Shown: positions 9,837 through 21,908 of the stretch, piece by piece | How positions within the stretch are numbered: position 1 is the first letter of the stretch | Layout: each line of letters opens with the position of its first letter | NCBI RefSeq assembly: GCF_024763615.1 | Contig: NC_077222.1 | Span: 14,694,001 to 14,758,000, forward strand | Length of the DNA stretch: 64,000 nt | Origin: Phlebotomus papatasi | Taxonomy: Eukaryota; Arthropoda; Insecta; Diptera; Psychodidae | Direction of reading: 5' to 3' | The notes under the pieces: generated by a model | What the model was told of the DNA's origin: nothing | Seen by the model: the letters and a program-made list of their open reading frames with translations, nothing else | Database searches by the model: none | Program-made: the position numbers and the translations under genes

Positions 9837-10883
9837 CTAAACTAAAAAAGATATCGACTTGCGGTTTTCGGCAAAGGTTAAATATCGTATGAAAATTGCA
9901 ACATGGTGCATTGACCCCCCACCCCCCACCCCTCCTTCCGCCATTTTGAAGACCCCCCTTTTTTTGTTTTCTCAATAGCTCCGCCCCTATGGAATTCAGC
10001 GGACTCAAATTTTAGTATGTTATAGCTGGGCCTTAGAGCTTTCCATCAATACCAAACTTAAGGTCCCCCGACCCCCCTGACCCGAGCTATAAGGATCCAA
10101 AAAAAATTTCTTAAAATGGCCATAACTCCGGTTCTAATTATCAGAATTTAAAAAATGAGGGCTTTTTGGAAAGCTCTCATGAAATGCCACTTCCTCTTCT
10201 AACATCGCAAGTTCATAAAACCACCGCTAGGGGCGCTATTATTAAAAAGAAATTTTTAAATCTTATAAGTTAAATAACTCAAAAAATCCTTATGCAATCG
10301 GGCTGAAATTTTAGTATGTTGTAGCCGTTGATTATACCTATCAAACAAAAAAAACCTTAAGTCGATCCATAACCCCTGACCCGAGCTATAAGGGGTCAAA
10401 GTTCGAACATTGACCGGCCTCTATCTCCGATTCTAATTAACATAGCGACATAAATTTTACCTTTTTGGTTTCGTCTCGATGAGCACTTTCAGATGGAAGT
10501 TCAAAAAGTCACCACAGGAAAGTCCCACAAAATACAACAATTCTTTGATATAGTTGAAGTTCAACAAATAACTACTTGGGGCACTCTGGATGAAAAAAAC
10601 GAGTTAAGAAACAAAAAACCTCGCTTATCTTGGCTTCTGAGTTTTCGATGAGATCATGTTCTATGGGAAAATTATAGAGAACATTCTGGTCTACATTTCA
10701 CCCATATATCACTTTTCTGTCAGTTCATCCAAATCCTTGATATTTTGGTTTAAATACAAAATTTGTATAATTTCACGAATTTGATTCAAGATTTGATTCA
10801 GCTCTAAATCGAATTTGCATGCACTCCGAGTTAGCTCACGTTAAGAATCTCACCTACATAAGCCGGTTAGGATTATCTGTCCT

Positions 10884-12519
10884 TTTTTTTTACTGTTTAT
10901 ATAGCATAAGATTCGTAAACAATAGCATAAGATTCTTGGCCCCTTTCAGATGCGGAAGAATTGATAAACCTCTAAGGTTCACCTAAATATTTTTGGCAAA
11001 ATACAGGCATTTGTAAAAGATTTTATCGATGTTCTAAACTCAAATTCATAACGGAAAATTCCTTTTGAAAGTAAAAGTAAACTACCATAACTACCATTAG
11101 AATGCCCTTATGAATGTCAAAATGGGATCTATTGAAACTCTCTAACTCTCTTAAAGTAAAAAAGTTTTCAGCAGTTATGGAGATCACTTACTTCCGAATT
11201 TTATTAGATTTTTCCCATTACATATTATAGACCTTTTATCTGATATGAGATACAAAAAAAAATGAATAACATATAATTTATATTTGTGGCTCGAAAAACA
11301 GTCCAAACTTTCTATGGATAAAAAATTATGTGGAAACACGAATATCCCACAAATCGTGTGTTTAGCAGAGGCCAGAGCATTTTTTTCTGCAAATGCTTTG
11401 AATAAACAGGATGATTTATTTACAAATAATATAAAGCAATATAGATAGGGATTATATTTCTCTGCGTACATGCTTTTATTTTAATTTGCCCCATAATATC
11501 GTGTTAACTCTCGAGTTTACTAAAGTACAAAATTTTGTGATATCGTATTAAATGTTCACAAACGCGCAATTCGATGAGGGTGGAGAAGTACCGATAAATA
11601 AATCTTTTCCTGTTGAAATATATGTAAGGTGTGAAATTGCACCTCAGTGAGTTTCATTTGAACAAACTAAAGAAGACATTTCGGGATTGAAAGTCTTTGT
11701 GCGATTGATTTACAAGCTTTCATTGTTCTTCCCACTAAAATGTACTCGACTTTAGTAATACTATCAGTTTTTAAGAGAAGATTGCTGAAAAATTTAAATT
11801 TACACTATGATCTATATTCTACATCTACATCATCAATTTTCCTTACATTTATTTATAGTGATATTGATAGTGACATATTTAGGCATATACTTTGAAGTGG
11901 AAATCAAATTATATGGCTCAATTAATTTGGCTATAACTATTCAGTATTAAGTGTGTTTGCTGCATTTGATGGAATTTGTTTATTAAATAATTGAACAATG
12001 TTGTGTTACAATACGATGCTTAACATAGTTTTATTCATTTAGGAGACAAGCCCGTAAATAAATAAATAGACTGGAATTTATACAGTTTCTTTAATTGGTA
12101 CAATAAATTTGATCCTAAAATTGTAGGTTATCACAGCAAATTTTACACAATCTAAAATAGAAATATTTAGAAATAAGTTATGACATTAAACATAGATTTG
12201 CATAGCAGTACAATATTTTAGCCTCACATCATAGAATTCGTAAGTAAATAATAGCTAATCTCTATCAGTAAATTACAGTGAATGCATAGCTAATAAGGTT
12301 AAATAAATTTAGAATTCGAATTTAGAATGACGCAATTTACGAGCGTTTGATGAAAATTTTTCAAAAAGTGTTGAAACCTTCACGGATAAATTATAAAATA
12401 TAAAATTAATAAATTTATTGTACTGATTAAATATATAATATTAATGGCCAATTTTAAATTATTTTCTGTTAAAAAAAAGTATTTTATTGATTATTTTCAG
12501 TTTGGCGTTTATAGTGAAA
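10884..12519. other. No feature recognised
   Basis: AT-rich sequence with frequent stops on both strands. The 95-codon minus-strand frame at 11184-11471 shows no recognisable motif. Confidence 0.5.
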
Positions 12520-12657
12520 GGGCCTCGACACGACAGACTTGAAGATTAGCCGAGAGACGGCTTAGCGTAATTATATTCGAAATAATGATTAAACTGCATT
12601 TTCATAATTTTCCACTAAGTCCGTCTCGCGGCTTAAGTCGTAAGTCTGTCTAGGGCT
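12520..12657. mobile_element. MITE family C, copy 1 (138 bp)
   Basis: Inverted ends built on 'agccgagagacggctta' and 'taagtccgtctcgcggctta'. The outer ends are GGGCCTCGACA and TGTCTAGGGC. It matches 24301-24434. Confidence 0.75.
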
Positions 12658-12929
12658 ATAAGAATTTTGTTGCCTTATAGAAAACAATTTCGTTCCCTAA
12701 ATAGTCCGAAAAATCAGTTTTTATTTTTGGGACACCGGTGTTTCATTCGTCCTTAAAACAGTTAAATTCCGAAGCAGGGCAACAGTAATGGACGATGAGT
12801 ATTGAATCGCCATTACAAGCAGCTCTATGAACCTCTCAATGATTGATATGTCATATGACTGTCATACTGTTACAGAATTCCCCTACTGGTCTTACGAATA
12901 AGCCATGTGTATGGTGCGAAAAAGAACTT

Positions 12930-13484
12930 TTAGGACAGACTTGATGTTTGCGATTCTTTGCTGAAACGTACCGAAATCGAGCAAAGCTTTTTCGACTAAC
13001 GGCTAAAAAGCTTTTCTATGTGTTTGGTGGGATTGGACGGGAATCGACCACTATGAGCTAACTTCCAAATGGCCAAGCGCTCAATTCGGGTCTATATTGT
13101 CAATAAATGACCAGATTGAAGCAGACGATCGACCAGAAGCGCCGAGAATTGGTTAATAGCGCTAATAGGAAGAGTATTGTGCTCCATCAAGATAACGCCA
13201 GGCCGTACATATCTTTAACGACGCTCCAAAAGCTTCGAGAGCTTGGATTAGAGGTTTTACCGCACCAGTCGTATAGTCCAGATCTAGAACTAAGCGATTA
13301 TGACCTTTTTAAGCATTTGCAAGATTTCCTTGATGGTGAAAAACTGTCTTCAAGAGAAGTTGGGGAAAATGAGCTAGTCAGGTTTTTCACCAGTAGGGAC
13401 GTGAGGTTCTTCAATCATGGATTTATAAAATTTCCATCAAAATGGACAAAAGTTAACAAACAAAACGGCGAATATTTTATCTAA
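12930..13484 (+). pseudogene. mariner transposase pseudogene, C-terminal two thirds
   Basis: This was a DD34D mariner transposase, the nuclease that cuts and joins mariner ends. The open part is 13107-13484 (125 codons). It has VLHQDNARPY with the second catalytic Asp at residue 29 and SPDLELSDYDLF with the third Asp at residue 64, exactly 34 residues apart. Upstream, in another frame, 13019-13036 gives CVWWDW with the first catalytic Asp at about 13031. Between the two lie an in-frame TAA (13104) and a frameshift, and further upstream (about 12935-13000) 'RLDVCDSLLKR' is followed by a stop and an apparent deletion. The N-terminal DNA-binding region and both terminal inverted repeats are not recognised. 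It is an inactive remnant. Confidence 0.9.
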
Positions 13485-13646
13485 ATCGGACAATCCTAAT
13501 TATGTGAATTTCATCTTCAAAATTAATCTTAAAAAAAAAGGCTTGAGATTTTTTACTTGACCAATATTAAAATTCTCATGAAAGAAAGAAGAAAAGAAAA
13601 AAGAAGACAATGGACATGAGTTTCAAAAGTTCTAATACAAACTTTA

Positions 13647-14049
13647 TAGGGTAAGTGTGCCAAATTTCGGCATAGTTGTATGCAAGCGCCAAAGTTTCAA
13701 CTGATTTTTTTCATTCCTTCTACTTAAGGAGTGTTACTTAGAACCTTGTAGACAGTTTATCGTCATTATTTACTCTAAAATCATTCTTAAGACATTTTAA
13801 AATGAATAAAAATGTAGACATAGCATTGGTGCCCTATTTCGGCCACCTTCATTCTCATAGTTCCTTGCCCTTCGGGAATTCTTCCAACATCTTTTTTACG
13901 TCATCTCGTTTGTCGAAGCTACATTTTTTGTTATTATTTTGCATTGTATAATCTCTACCGTGTGTAAAAACTAAAAATTCATGGAAATTCGAGGAACAAA
14001 AATGGTGGCCGGAATTGCAACCTGGCCGGAATTTGGCACACTTACCCTA
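13647..14049. mobile_element. MITE with TA duplication (403 bp)
   Basis: The ends TAGGGTAAGTGTGCCAAATT and its complement (14030-14049) form a terminal inverted repeat of about 25 bp. TA lies at each end. No coding sequence. It is distinct from the other TAGGG-type families here. Confidence 0.8.
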
Positions 14050-17000
14050 CTTATAACCATAGGGGGTATCTTATAGTTTGCCTTCGAAGAAATATTGAGG
14101 AAATGACTCTTTATTCGAAGTATATACTTCCCTTCCTATTCATTGAAAGATTTATCAGCCTCATACAAACGTTATTTGTACTAATTATACGCAACGAAAT
14201 GTTTCATTTGGTGGCTAATCTACTCCGGTCTCCCCTATTAAAATTATTAAAAGAGTATAAAGTGTGTTAATAGAACGATAAAGTGCTTCTTCCAGTACTA
14301 CTCGAGTATTCTGTGTTCCTGTCTAGCTTAAAGATTTAAATTTCTAAATAGAATCAGGTTGATTCTTCAGAATATTTGTCCCGTAACATTTGGCGTCTGA
14401 GGACTATATGAAGTAAATTTGTACAGGGAACCTCTAATTTATGATCCTAAACTCTCAATGTATTTGGAGCTGGGGGTTTAGCCTTTAGCGTTAAATTTAA
14501 CGGCCCACATATTCTTGAGGATCAACCTGAATCTGTTTATGTTTTTACAAGTCAATTGAAATTTCTCTGCTATTGATTGTGCAGGGGCTCATCAAGCCTA
14601 ATAAAAAGTGAAGCTATTTTCACTTTTTCTTGTAAAAGTTTTGCAGATATTCCATCGCGACATAACCAAATTTGCTTGTAATTCTTGTATTATTTTGGCG
14701 AACATTATGAAATATGTATTTTCAGATAGCTTTTAATGCAGGGTTTTGAAATATATCAGACTGATAACTCCATTCTCTTTAGGAAAAAACTTTCCAAGAG
14801 TCTTCAGCGTCCCTAGGTAAAAACGCATGAAAAATGAAAGGTCGAGAGGCCCCTGGATAGTGTCCTGAATTCCTAAGGTCTTTGCGCTAATAACCCCATG
14901 TTTTGGATATCTAGAAATCGCGCTTATTACCAGAAGTTCAAGTTCCTTATTGGGTAGAAGGGGGTATTATCGATCAGTTAAAGAAATGATCAACTTTTAC
15001 AGACTGAAAACCTTATGTATTTTCGTATTTTTGAAGTGAAAACTTGTTATAGTCAATCTTGCAGATGTCCTCTACAAGATCGACCACTCACATTCTTGAT
15101 GTATTTATTTTGGATTGGTTTAAAACACGAAAAACTTTTCGAAGTGCATTTGCATGTAATATCGATCAGCTGATGGTATTACTTCAGTAAGCTTCAATCC
15201 TTAATTACTTTTCAATATCTGTACCAATTGTATCGATAAGAAGCGAACAAACAGCTCAAATCACTGACAAAACTGACTGTATTTGCATAAGACAAATGGC
15301 AGCAAAGTAAATTTTTGGAATGTCTACTATTAGATATGGCAAAATTTCAGAAATTTCACATCATTCGCCACCTACTTTAGGCGGAAATTCATGAAATTTC
15401 TTGAAATTTACCTACTCTATCTACTATTGTAATTTTGTGCACACATTTTTAAAAATAATTTTTCTTGTGCAAATATTACCGGAAGAATTCTGAATTTTTT
15501 TGAAATTGGAAGAGAAGTCGATATTACAAGCATCGCTTGATCGATATTTAGGGCGTTTTTGTAATACCCCCGCCTACCCTATGCAAGTTTTGATCAGCTC
15601 AAGTTGATTACCCTCTTTATTTTATAAATAGGAAACTTTCATTTTCTTGCGTAGTACAGCAAATATTGCTATTTTGTGTTCTTTGAAACGATATTGTAAT
15701 ATACATAAATTCAAGACTTTCAACTGGTGCCGTTAATATGTAGAATACCAAGCTTTAACCTACGTCACCACCCTATACTAATATATAATTTTAAATGTGT
15801 TGTACAAGTGTTATTTATTCGCGGTTTGTAGTGGAAGTGCCTGGTGCATATGCTATGTTTGTTGATTGGAGAGATTTATTCCCCTGCAGGACATTATCTC
15901 CATGCTTTGCTGTGAAAATGTAAGCCAAATAGTGGAGTATCTTGTTGTGCCAGAGGGTGAAGTTCAGTACAAAAGTGTCTTAATATGGTACCCATTTCAG
16001 TATATTATGGCCAAATGTGAGAAATCAGATCAAGAAACACATATTTGGCAGAAATCCTGAAACATTTCAACACTATAATCTGTTCATCTCTGTGATCCAT
16101 ATTGAAAAATCCATTTAATATGTATCTCAAATATCATATTTAGTCCCATCATGTTAAATGACGCTCAAGCATCGATATCCTATGCCAAATGTTTTTCGAA
16201 GGAAATACATAAAAGAAAAGCTGCTAAAGGGGTGTGTACTTATGGGGTTGTGCTTTTGGAGAATAAGAATACTTTTAGACGGTTATATAGCTCTGCTGAA
16301 AATTATATCGGGTCCCATGAAGTAATTTCCATTTTCCACTACACTGCTTTCATTTCAGCTCATTCAACCAATTTTTTGTGGATCACATCGAAGGGTGACT
16401 GTCCAGAAAAGTGAATAAAATTGTTTAGAACTCGAGGGAAAAAGTGCCGGCCCAACTTGACAACACGCTAATTAATGTCTACACCAGAGAGTGTTAACAC
16501 TTCGCACATTGTGTAATCCACACTAAATTTATGTCACTCGTGCCAAGAAGGGACCCTTCTGATTGTACTGTCTTGTGCACAAAGCTGGAATATTTAGTTT
16601 GATCCTTGATACAGAAACTTATCTCACTTTTGTTGGGGTTAACCATCCAAACAAATCCATGCAATCTCTTTTATTTTATAGTCCATGAATGGACAATTGA
16701 GAGCATATTTGACTCATTATAATCGCCATCATTCCCCCTTAATTAAACCAGTATGAAGCATATAAATTTACTGGGGCAAATTTTAATACCAATTAATATT
16801 GGGGTGATTTGAAAATTTTGCAAAATATTAGGATGAAGTTGTCATCTATATGAAAATAAATGATCTAATAAAATATTGCTGTTTATGTTAGAATTATTGC
16901 AAATAAGCTTCTCAGTGAAACAAACAAGAAACTGAAAACACCGATAAAGTCCTCTCAATATTTCATAGTTAAAATTATTAAATTTTGTCTAATTAAAATT

Positions 17001-17070
17001 AATAGGCTCTCAAAATATTCACATAAAGTTGTATTTAGAAGGTAGTACTCAACAGGAGAAATCATTCCAT
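14050..17070. other. Long stretch without a gene; one weak TIR pair
   Basis: No gene or RNA is recognised. 'ttgggtagaagggggtatta' near 14950 and 'taatacccccgcctaccct' near 15562 form an inverted pair that could bound an element of about 630 bp. The 87-codon frame at 16151-16414 and the 64-codon frame at 15866-16060 have no recognisable motifs. Confidence 0.4.
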
Positions 17071-17721
17071 TAGGGGAATGTTGGCATGGTTCGCAGTTCG
17101 CACAGAGTGAACCTTCAAAGAATGCGAATTTTTTCGTTCTTTACAAAGAGTTAATGAGCCCAAACAGAAGTAGATTTTGATTCTCCCATAGTGTCTTGGA
17201 TAAAAGGTAAATAGAACTCTATTTGCACAAAAAGTCGTTGATGTTCGAAGAATTTAAATTCAATTTCGAATTTTCATACTAAATTTTCGAACAAGGTGGG
17301 GAAAATTTATCAAATATCACACTAAAAAGCTTGCAAAAGAGTTACTCAGTGATTATGGAGTTATTAAATACTGGGACAAGAACAATAAATGTCGTTGTTC
17401 TGTTTTTTTCCTCACAACAATGTAAAGACCGTCACATTTTGACACTTGAGCACTTCGAAATTCGAACAGGATGTAACTTCCGCCACCTTGCGAAAGTATT
17501 AAGAAGTAAGAAAGTCTCTTTTTTAGATCTTCAAATAGATTTTCGAATTTTTCAAGATCTACTTCTGTACGGAAAGAATTCGTCATTTTTTAGCCATAAG
17601 ATAGATAATTATTTAGTTCATGAAACGAGATGAGAAATGGTAAATCAGTTCTTTGCAAACCAAGAGAAAATTCGCATCGTTTGAAGGTTCACTCTGTGCG
17701 AAACATGGCTACATTCCCCTA
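17071..17721. mobile_element. TIR element family D, complete copy (651 bp)
   Basis: The ends are TAGGGGAATGTTGGCATGGT and its diverged complement, with TA at both ends. The subterminal 'cacagagtgaaccttcaaa' also matches the short element at 25182-25405. Its interior, on the minus strand, holds an open stretch (17353-17586) conserved with 48953-49150. This copy supplies the unoccupied site for the foldback at 49326. Confidence 0.8.
17353..17586 (-). CDS. Unrecognised open frame inside family D (77 codons)
   Basis: It reads from an ATG through 'EVDLEKFENLFEDLKKRL' and 'LSQGGGSYILFEFRSAQ'. A second copy at 48953-49150 keeps the same frame over 66 codons, with about six or seven amino acid changes and few silent ones, so protein-level selection is not evident. 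The opposite strand is also open (17331-17633), so direction is uncertain. It could be a captured exon or transposase debris. No family is recognised. Confidence 0.2.
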   Translation of the reverse strand: MTNSFRTEVDLEKFENLFEDLKKRLSYFLILSQGGGSYILFEFRSAQVSKCDGLYIVVRKKTEQRHLLFLSQYLITP

Positions 17722-18395
17722 TAGTTGATTAATTTCTATGGTAATACCAAGAATTTTAATCCGCAATATCCAATAAATTAGAGTTAATTGAACAAACTTT
17801 TAATTGCTGGAAGAGAGAGAGAGAAAAAGAGTAGAGATTATCCTTTGGTTGAAATATTGTGTTTCTGTAACTTAGAGGAAGGTGGGAAACTACAACGAAA
17901 GAAACCTAAAAAAATCACGAGATATAGCTCAACGTGAATTAATTTTTCGCATCATCTTTTGGTGCTAACTGGTCTACTACAGATCAAATTGATTCATAAA
18001 TCACAAAAGCACTTGAAAATTAAAAAAAATCGGTACATAACTGGATCATTACCGTTGAAGACTGATGCAGCCGGGTTCGAAATTTCAATACCTTTCCAAA
18101 AGATCCAAATTTAACTAAATTGGTTAAAAAGTGAGTCATCCAAAGTGATTGATCTTTGACATTCAATAATTCAAAGTGGCGAATTTTCCGGTCATAGGTC
18201 GGACGAAATGGTCGCCAGGAATACCTCTAAAACATATCCGAAAATCATTAATTAACTTACAAATTTAGCATTAGAGCTCATAAATAAATTTTGGAGGTTG
18301 TTAAGCACAAGATTTCTTTCGTACCCCAGAATACCCTTGAAAAATTCTTATTAACAATTTTACAAGGTCAACCAATAAGCTACTCAAAAGAAAGT
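17722..18395. other. Intervening DNA with a dispersed repeat fragment
   Basis: A (GA)n-rich tract lies near 17813-17830. The stretch 18135-18255 matches 5450-5575 ('ataattcaaagtggcga', 'ggtcataggtc', 'aaaacatatcc'). No gene is seen. Confidence 0.5.
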
Positions 18396-18664
18396 TTAAC
18401 ACTAAACTTACCAAGACAAGGTCAAATTGACAGATTTAATTTTTTTTTAAATTAACACATATTTAAACGGTACAATGTCACTATCAAACTTTATGAATTT
18501 CTCAAAATGTGCATATAATATATTTTTCAGTGCTTAAATTTGAATTGTTCCTCTTTTCCAAGAAAAAGATTGTTAAGTATCCTACCCTACCGCGGTCTGT
18601 TATTTGACCGAGTGTGTTATCAAAAACGATCAAAAACGGTCGGTACTCGTAGGTTTAGTGTTAA
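18396..18664. mobile_element. TTAA-flanked MITE, copy 1
   Basis: CACTAAACTTACC at the left and GGTTTAGTG at the right, flanked by TTAA at 18396-18399 and 18661-18664. The body matches 37618-37842, including 'cctaccctaccgcggt' and 'ataatatatttttcagtg'. TTAA duplications are characteristic of piggyBac (and Kolobok) elements. Confidence 0.8.
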
Positions 18665-19359
18665 TAAACTGATTTGGACAAGATTTGCATCAGTTGGATA
18701 GGTCTTTTAATCCCGGATAAGTCTAAACCGTTCCTAAAACGGTCTTCTGACTTGAGATTCAACCTCTTTCATGAAGTTCCCAAATTTTTAATAACGAACA
18801 AGAGCATTGAACTTAACAATCTGTACAGAATTAATTGTTCTTCTATAAGTCTTCTTAAATCGTTCTCCTGTGTCAATATTTTTCGAAGTATATTACCCAT
18901 TCATCTGTATAGAAAGTAACAAACCGTTTGTGAATCAATAATAATTAATTTTTGGACTAAAACTTAATTGGCATTTTGGGCAGTCTTTAAGTTCTCACGG
19001 AATATATCTTATTTTCAGTTCTTTTACTGCATCGGGCTAATATTATATAAAATACAAGTCGATAAGAACAGTTACAAAGAAATTATTATAGTTCAGCATT
19101 CTACTGCTCGAATTTGGTTAATGTAAGAATTTCTGTCGTTACCACGCATAGAAGCCAAACGGTCAGAGATAGATACTTGAGACCTTAGGAAGGATCCCCC
19201 CTAAGTAAACCCTTGATCTGTTAACATTCCTCTAATTTTCATGCTTTTTTGGGATTGCTCGAAAACGCGTCATGTGATTTTTTTAGTTTTACTTTTGGAT
19301 ATGATTTATAAATTTTCTGCATAGCAAAAATATTTCATAAAACGACTCGTAAATATTAG

Positions 19360-19860
19360 GGACCTATGAAAGTGCTCAAGTGGATTATACGATTTACGAG
19401 GATTTCTTAAGTTCCTAGTACAATTTCACCAACATTTACGGACAAATTTATGAAATACTTTTTCTGAGTAGGAGGACATTTCGTCTATATACGAAAATGT
19501 CGTTAAATCGTTCTTAATAACAGTTTTTCGGGGTCAAATATTTAGAATCCTTTAGAGAGCGTGTTTCTTAATTTAATGGTATAATCTTTGAACTCAATGG
19601 AAAGGTCTTGAAGTGCCGGGCAAGACTCAACCGGTTCCAATCGGTTCTTAAGCGGTAGTGAACCAATTATGAACGGATAATTAACTTTTATCCGCAATTT
19701 AATTTTATTATTCCTAAGCCGCTTTGGGTTTATATCAGTTGTGAACTGGTATACGGTAAATGATGCAAAGGTACTTTTGAGATAGAGTATCAAAGTCGCC
19801 TGGCCACCCCTTATTCTTTGACCTTCCAAGGATTTTCATCCAAGGATGTGCATCAGTCAA
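19360..19860 (+). repeat. Dispersed repeat family E, copy 1
   Basis: Matches 25630-26530 in the same orientation once two MITEs are removed from that copy. Landmarks are 'attatacgatttacga', 'aggacatttcgtct' and 'aaaggtacttttgaga'. The ends are not defined. No coding capacity is recognised; the 95-codon minus frame at 19542-19829 lies within it and is not thought real. Confidence 0.6.
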
Positions 19861-19971
19861 GTGATGAAGTTCAAATTAAGAGTTGTGATCTAAGTCCAAG
19901 TGCAGTGTAACTATTTACCGTTTCTACGTTATTTTCATGATTGTTTTCACATTGTACCTCGAAATGTCTAG

Positions 19972-21798
19972 TATTAGGTGAGATTCTTAACAATCTCACC
20001 TACTATAATCCTAACAAAATTTCATGTCCTCCGATCGCGCTCAAACTTGGCCAAAATGTGTTTCGCCACTTCCTGATCACGAATATATGGGGGGCTAAGT
20101 TACGTTCCCGGCCGGCCGGCCGGCCGGCCGTCCGCTCTTTGGAGCTTAATAGCTCCTAAACTAAAAAAGATATCGACTTGCGGTTTTCGGCAAAGGTTAA
20201 ATATCGGGTGAAAATTGCAACTTGGTGCATAGACCCCCCACCCCCCACCCCTCCTTCCGCCATTTTGAAGACCCCCCTTTTTTTGTTTTCTCAATAGCTC
20301 CGGCCCTATGGCATCGAGCGGGCTCAAATTTTAGTATGTTATAGCTGGGCCTTAGAGGTTTCCATCAATACCAAACTTAAGGTCCCCCGACCCCCCTGAC
20401 CCGAGCTATAAGGGTCCAAAAAAATTTTCTTAAAATGGCCATAACTCCGGTTCTAATTGTCAGAATTTAAAATATGAGGGCTTTTTGGAAAGCTCTCGTG
20501 AAATGCCACTTCCTCTTCTAACATCGCAAGTTCATAAAACCACCGCTAGGGGCGCTATTATTAAAAAGAAAATTTTTAAATATTAAAAGTTAAATAACTC
20601 AAAAATTCCTTATGCAATCGGGCTGAAATTTTAGTATGTTGTAGCCGTTGATTATACCTATCAAACAAAAAAAACCTTAAGTCGATCCATAACCCCTGAC
20701 CCGAGCTATAAGGGGTCAAATTTCGAACATTGACCGGCCTCTATCTCCGGTTCTAATTAACATATCGACATAAATTTTACCTTTTTGGTTTCGTCTCGAT
20801 GAGCACTTTCAGATGGAAGTTCAAAAAGTCACTACAGGTGGCGCTGTGATAGCGTCAAAATTCATCGAAATTCAAAGTCACTTTTCTCAAAAACGGCATT
20901 GTGCAAGTTAATGAAATTTTAGTATGTTGTAGTCCAGTCTAGGACGTTTCCAAAATGGTGCGTATGTGCGCTGTGGTTTCAATAGAACCGGAGATATGAG
21001 GGGTCAAAGTTCACAAAATTCAAAAAATCATATCTCCGGTTCTATGTGACCGATTTTGATGAATGAGGGCTTAAACGAAAGATCTCACCAAATACTACAA
21101 CTTTCTAGAACATTTGAACTTCGTGGGACCAACACCAGGGGCGCCACAGTCGAAAAACCAATTTCAATATCACATAACCTCAATTATCTCGACTGTCGCT
21201 GAACCGATTTTGATGATTACTTCGACATAATTGTAGAGCACATTTGTCTCTACATTTCGTCCATACATCATTTTCCACTCAGACTAAGCTATCACTCAGA
21301 TTTTGCCGTTTAAGTGTGAAAAAATTGATTTTTCCCATAATAACGCTTTGAAATCACTCAGATGCCAATTTGACTGCCTCTACTCCACCAAGACACTTAA
21401 AATAGGGTTTTAAATGGAAAGTCCCACAAAATACAACAATTCTTTGATATAGTTGAAGCTCAACAAATGACTACTTGGGGAACTCTGGATGAAAAAACGA
21501 GTTAAGAAACAAAAAACCTCGCTTATCTTGGCTTCTGAGTAATCGATGAGATCATGTTCTATGGAAAAATTATAGAGAACATTCTGGTCTACATTTCACC
21601 CATATAACACTTTTCTGTCAGTTCATCCAAATCCTTGATATTTTGGTTTAAATACAAAATTTGTATAATTTCACGAATTTTATTCAAGATAACTGAATGG
21701 CGTCTCCCAACTTCAGCTCTAAATCGAATTTGCATGCACTCCGAGTTAGCTCACGTTAAGAATCTCACCTACATAAGCCGGTTAGGATTATCTGTCCC
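19972..21798 (+). mobile_element. Family A repeat, copy 2 (full length, 1.83 kb)
   Basis: It begins 'tattaggtgagattcttaac', immediately forming a 9 bp stem hairpin, and ends 'ggttaggattatctgtccc'. P = AGGTGAGATTCTTAAC and Q = ATAATCCTAAC occur near the left end as P then Q, and near the right end, read in complement, as Q then P. A CCGG run is at 20107-20131. Inside are diverged repeats of the phrases 'aattttagtatgttgtag' and 'tatctccggttctaatt'. All short frames in it are accidental. Confidence 0.85.
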
Positions 21799-21908
21799 TT
21801 TTTTCTCAAATACCGATCAGTTTTGAAACCTTTGACCTTTGAACCTTTGAGTTCCAAAATCCTTGTTGGCGAATTAAATTTTTAATCATGAAATAGATAC
21901 TTTTTCAG

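Larger units (their letters stand above)
448..10883 (+). mobile_element. Family A repeat, copy 1, split by a 9.2 kb insertion
   Basis: The two parts, 448-635 and 9830-10883, match the ends of the uninterrupted copies at 19972 and 30828. The left end has a short hairpin (GGTGAGATT, loop, AATCTCACC, 453-476) and a variable CCGG run near 585-612. The right end finishes in 'ggattatctgtcc'. Relative to the other copies it lacks about 590 bp internally near 10519, where 'cacagg' runs straight into 'aaagtccc'. No coding capacity is seen. The class is uncertain; subterminal inverted motifs, a microsatellite and internal diverged repeats recall Helentron-associated non-autonomous elements, but that is inference. 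Confidence 0.85.
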
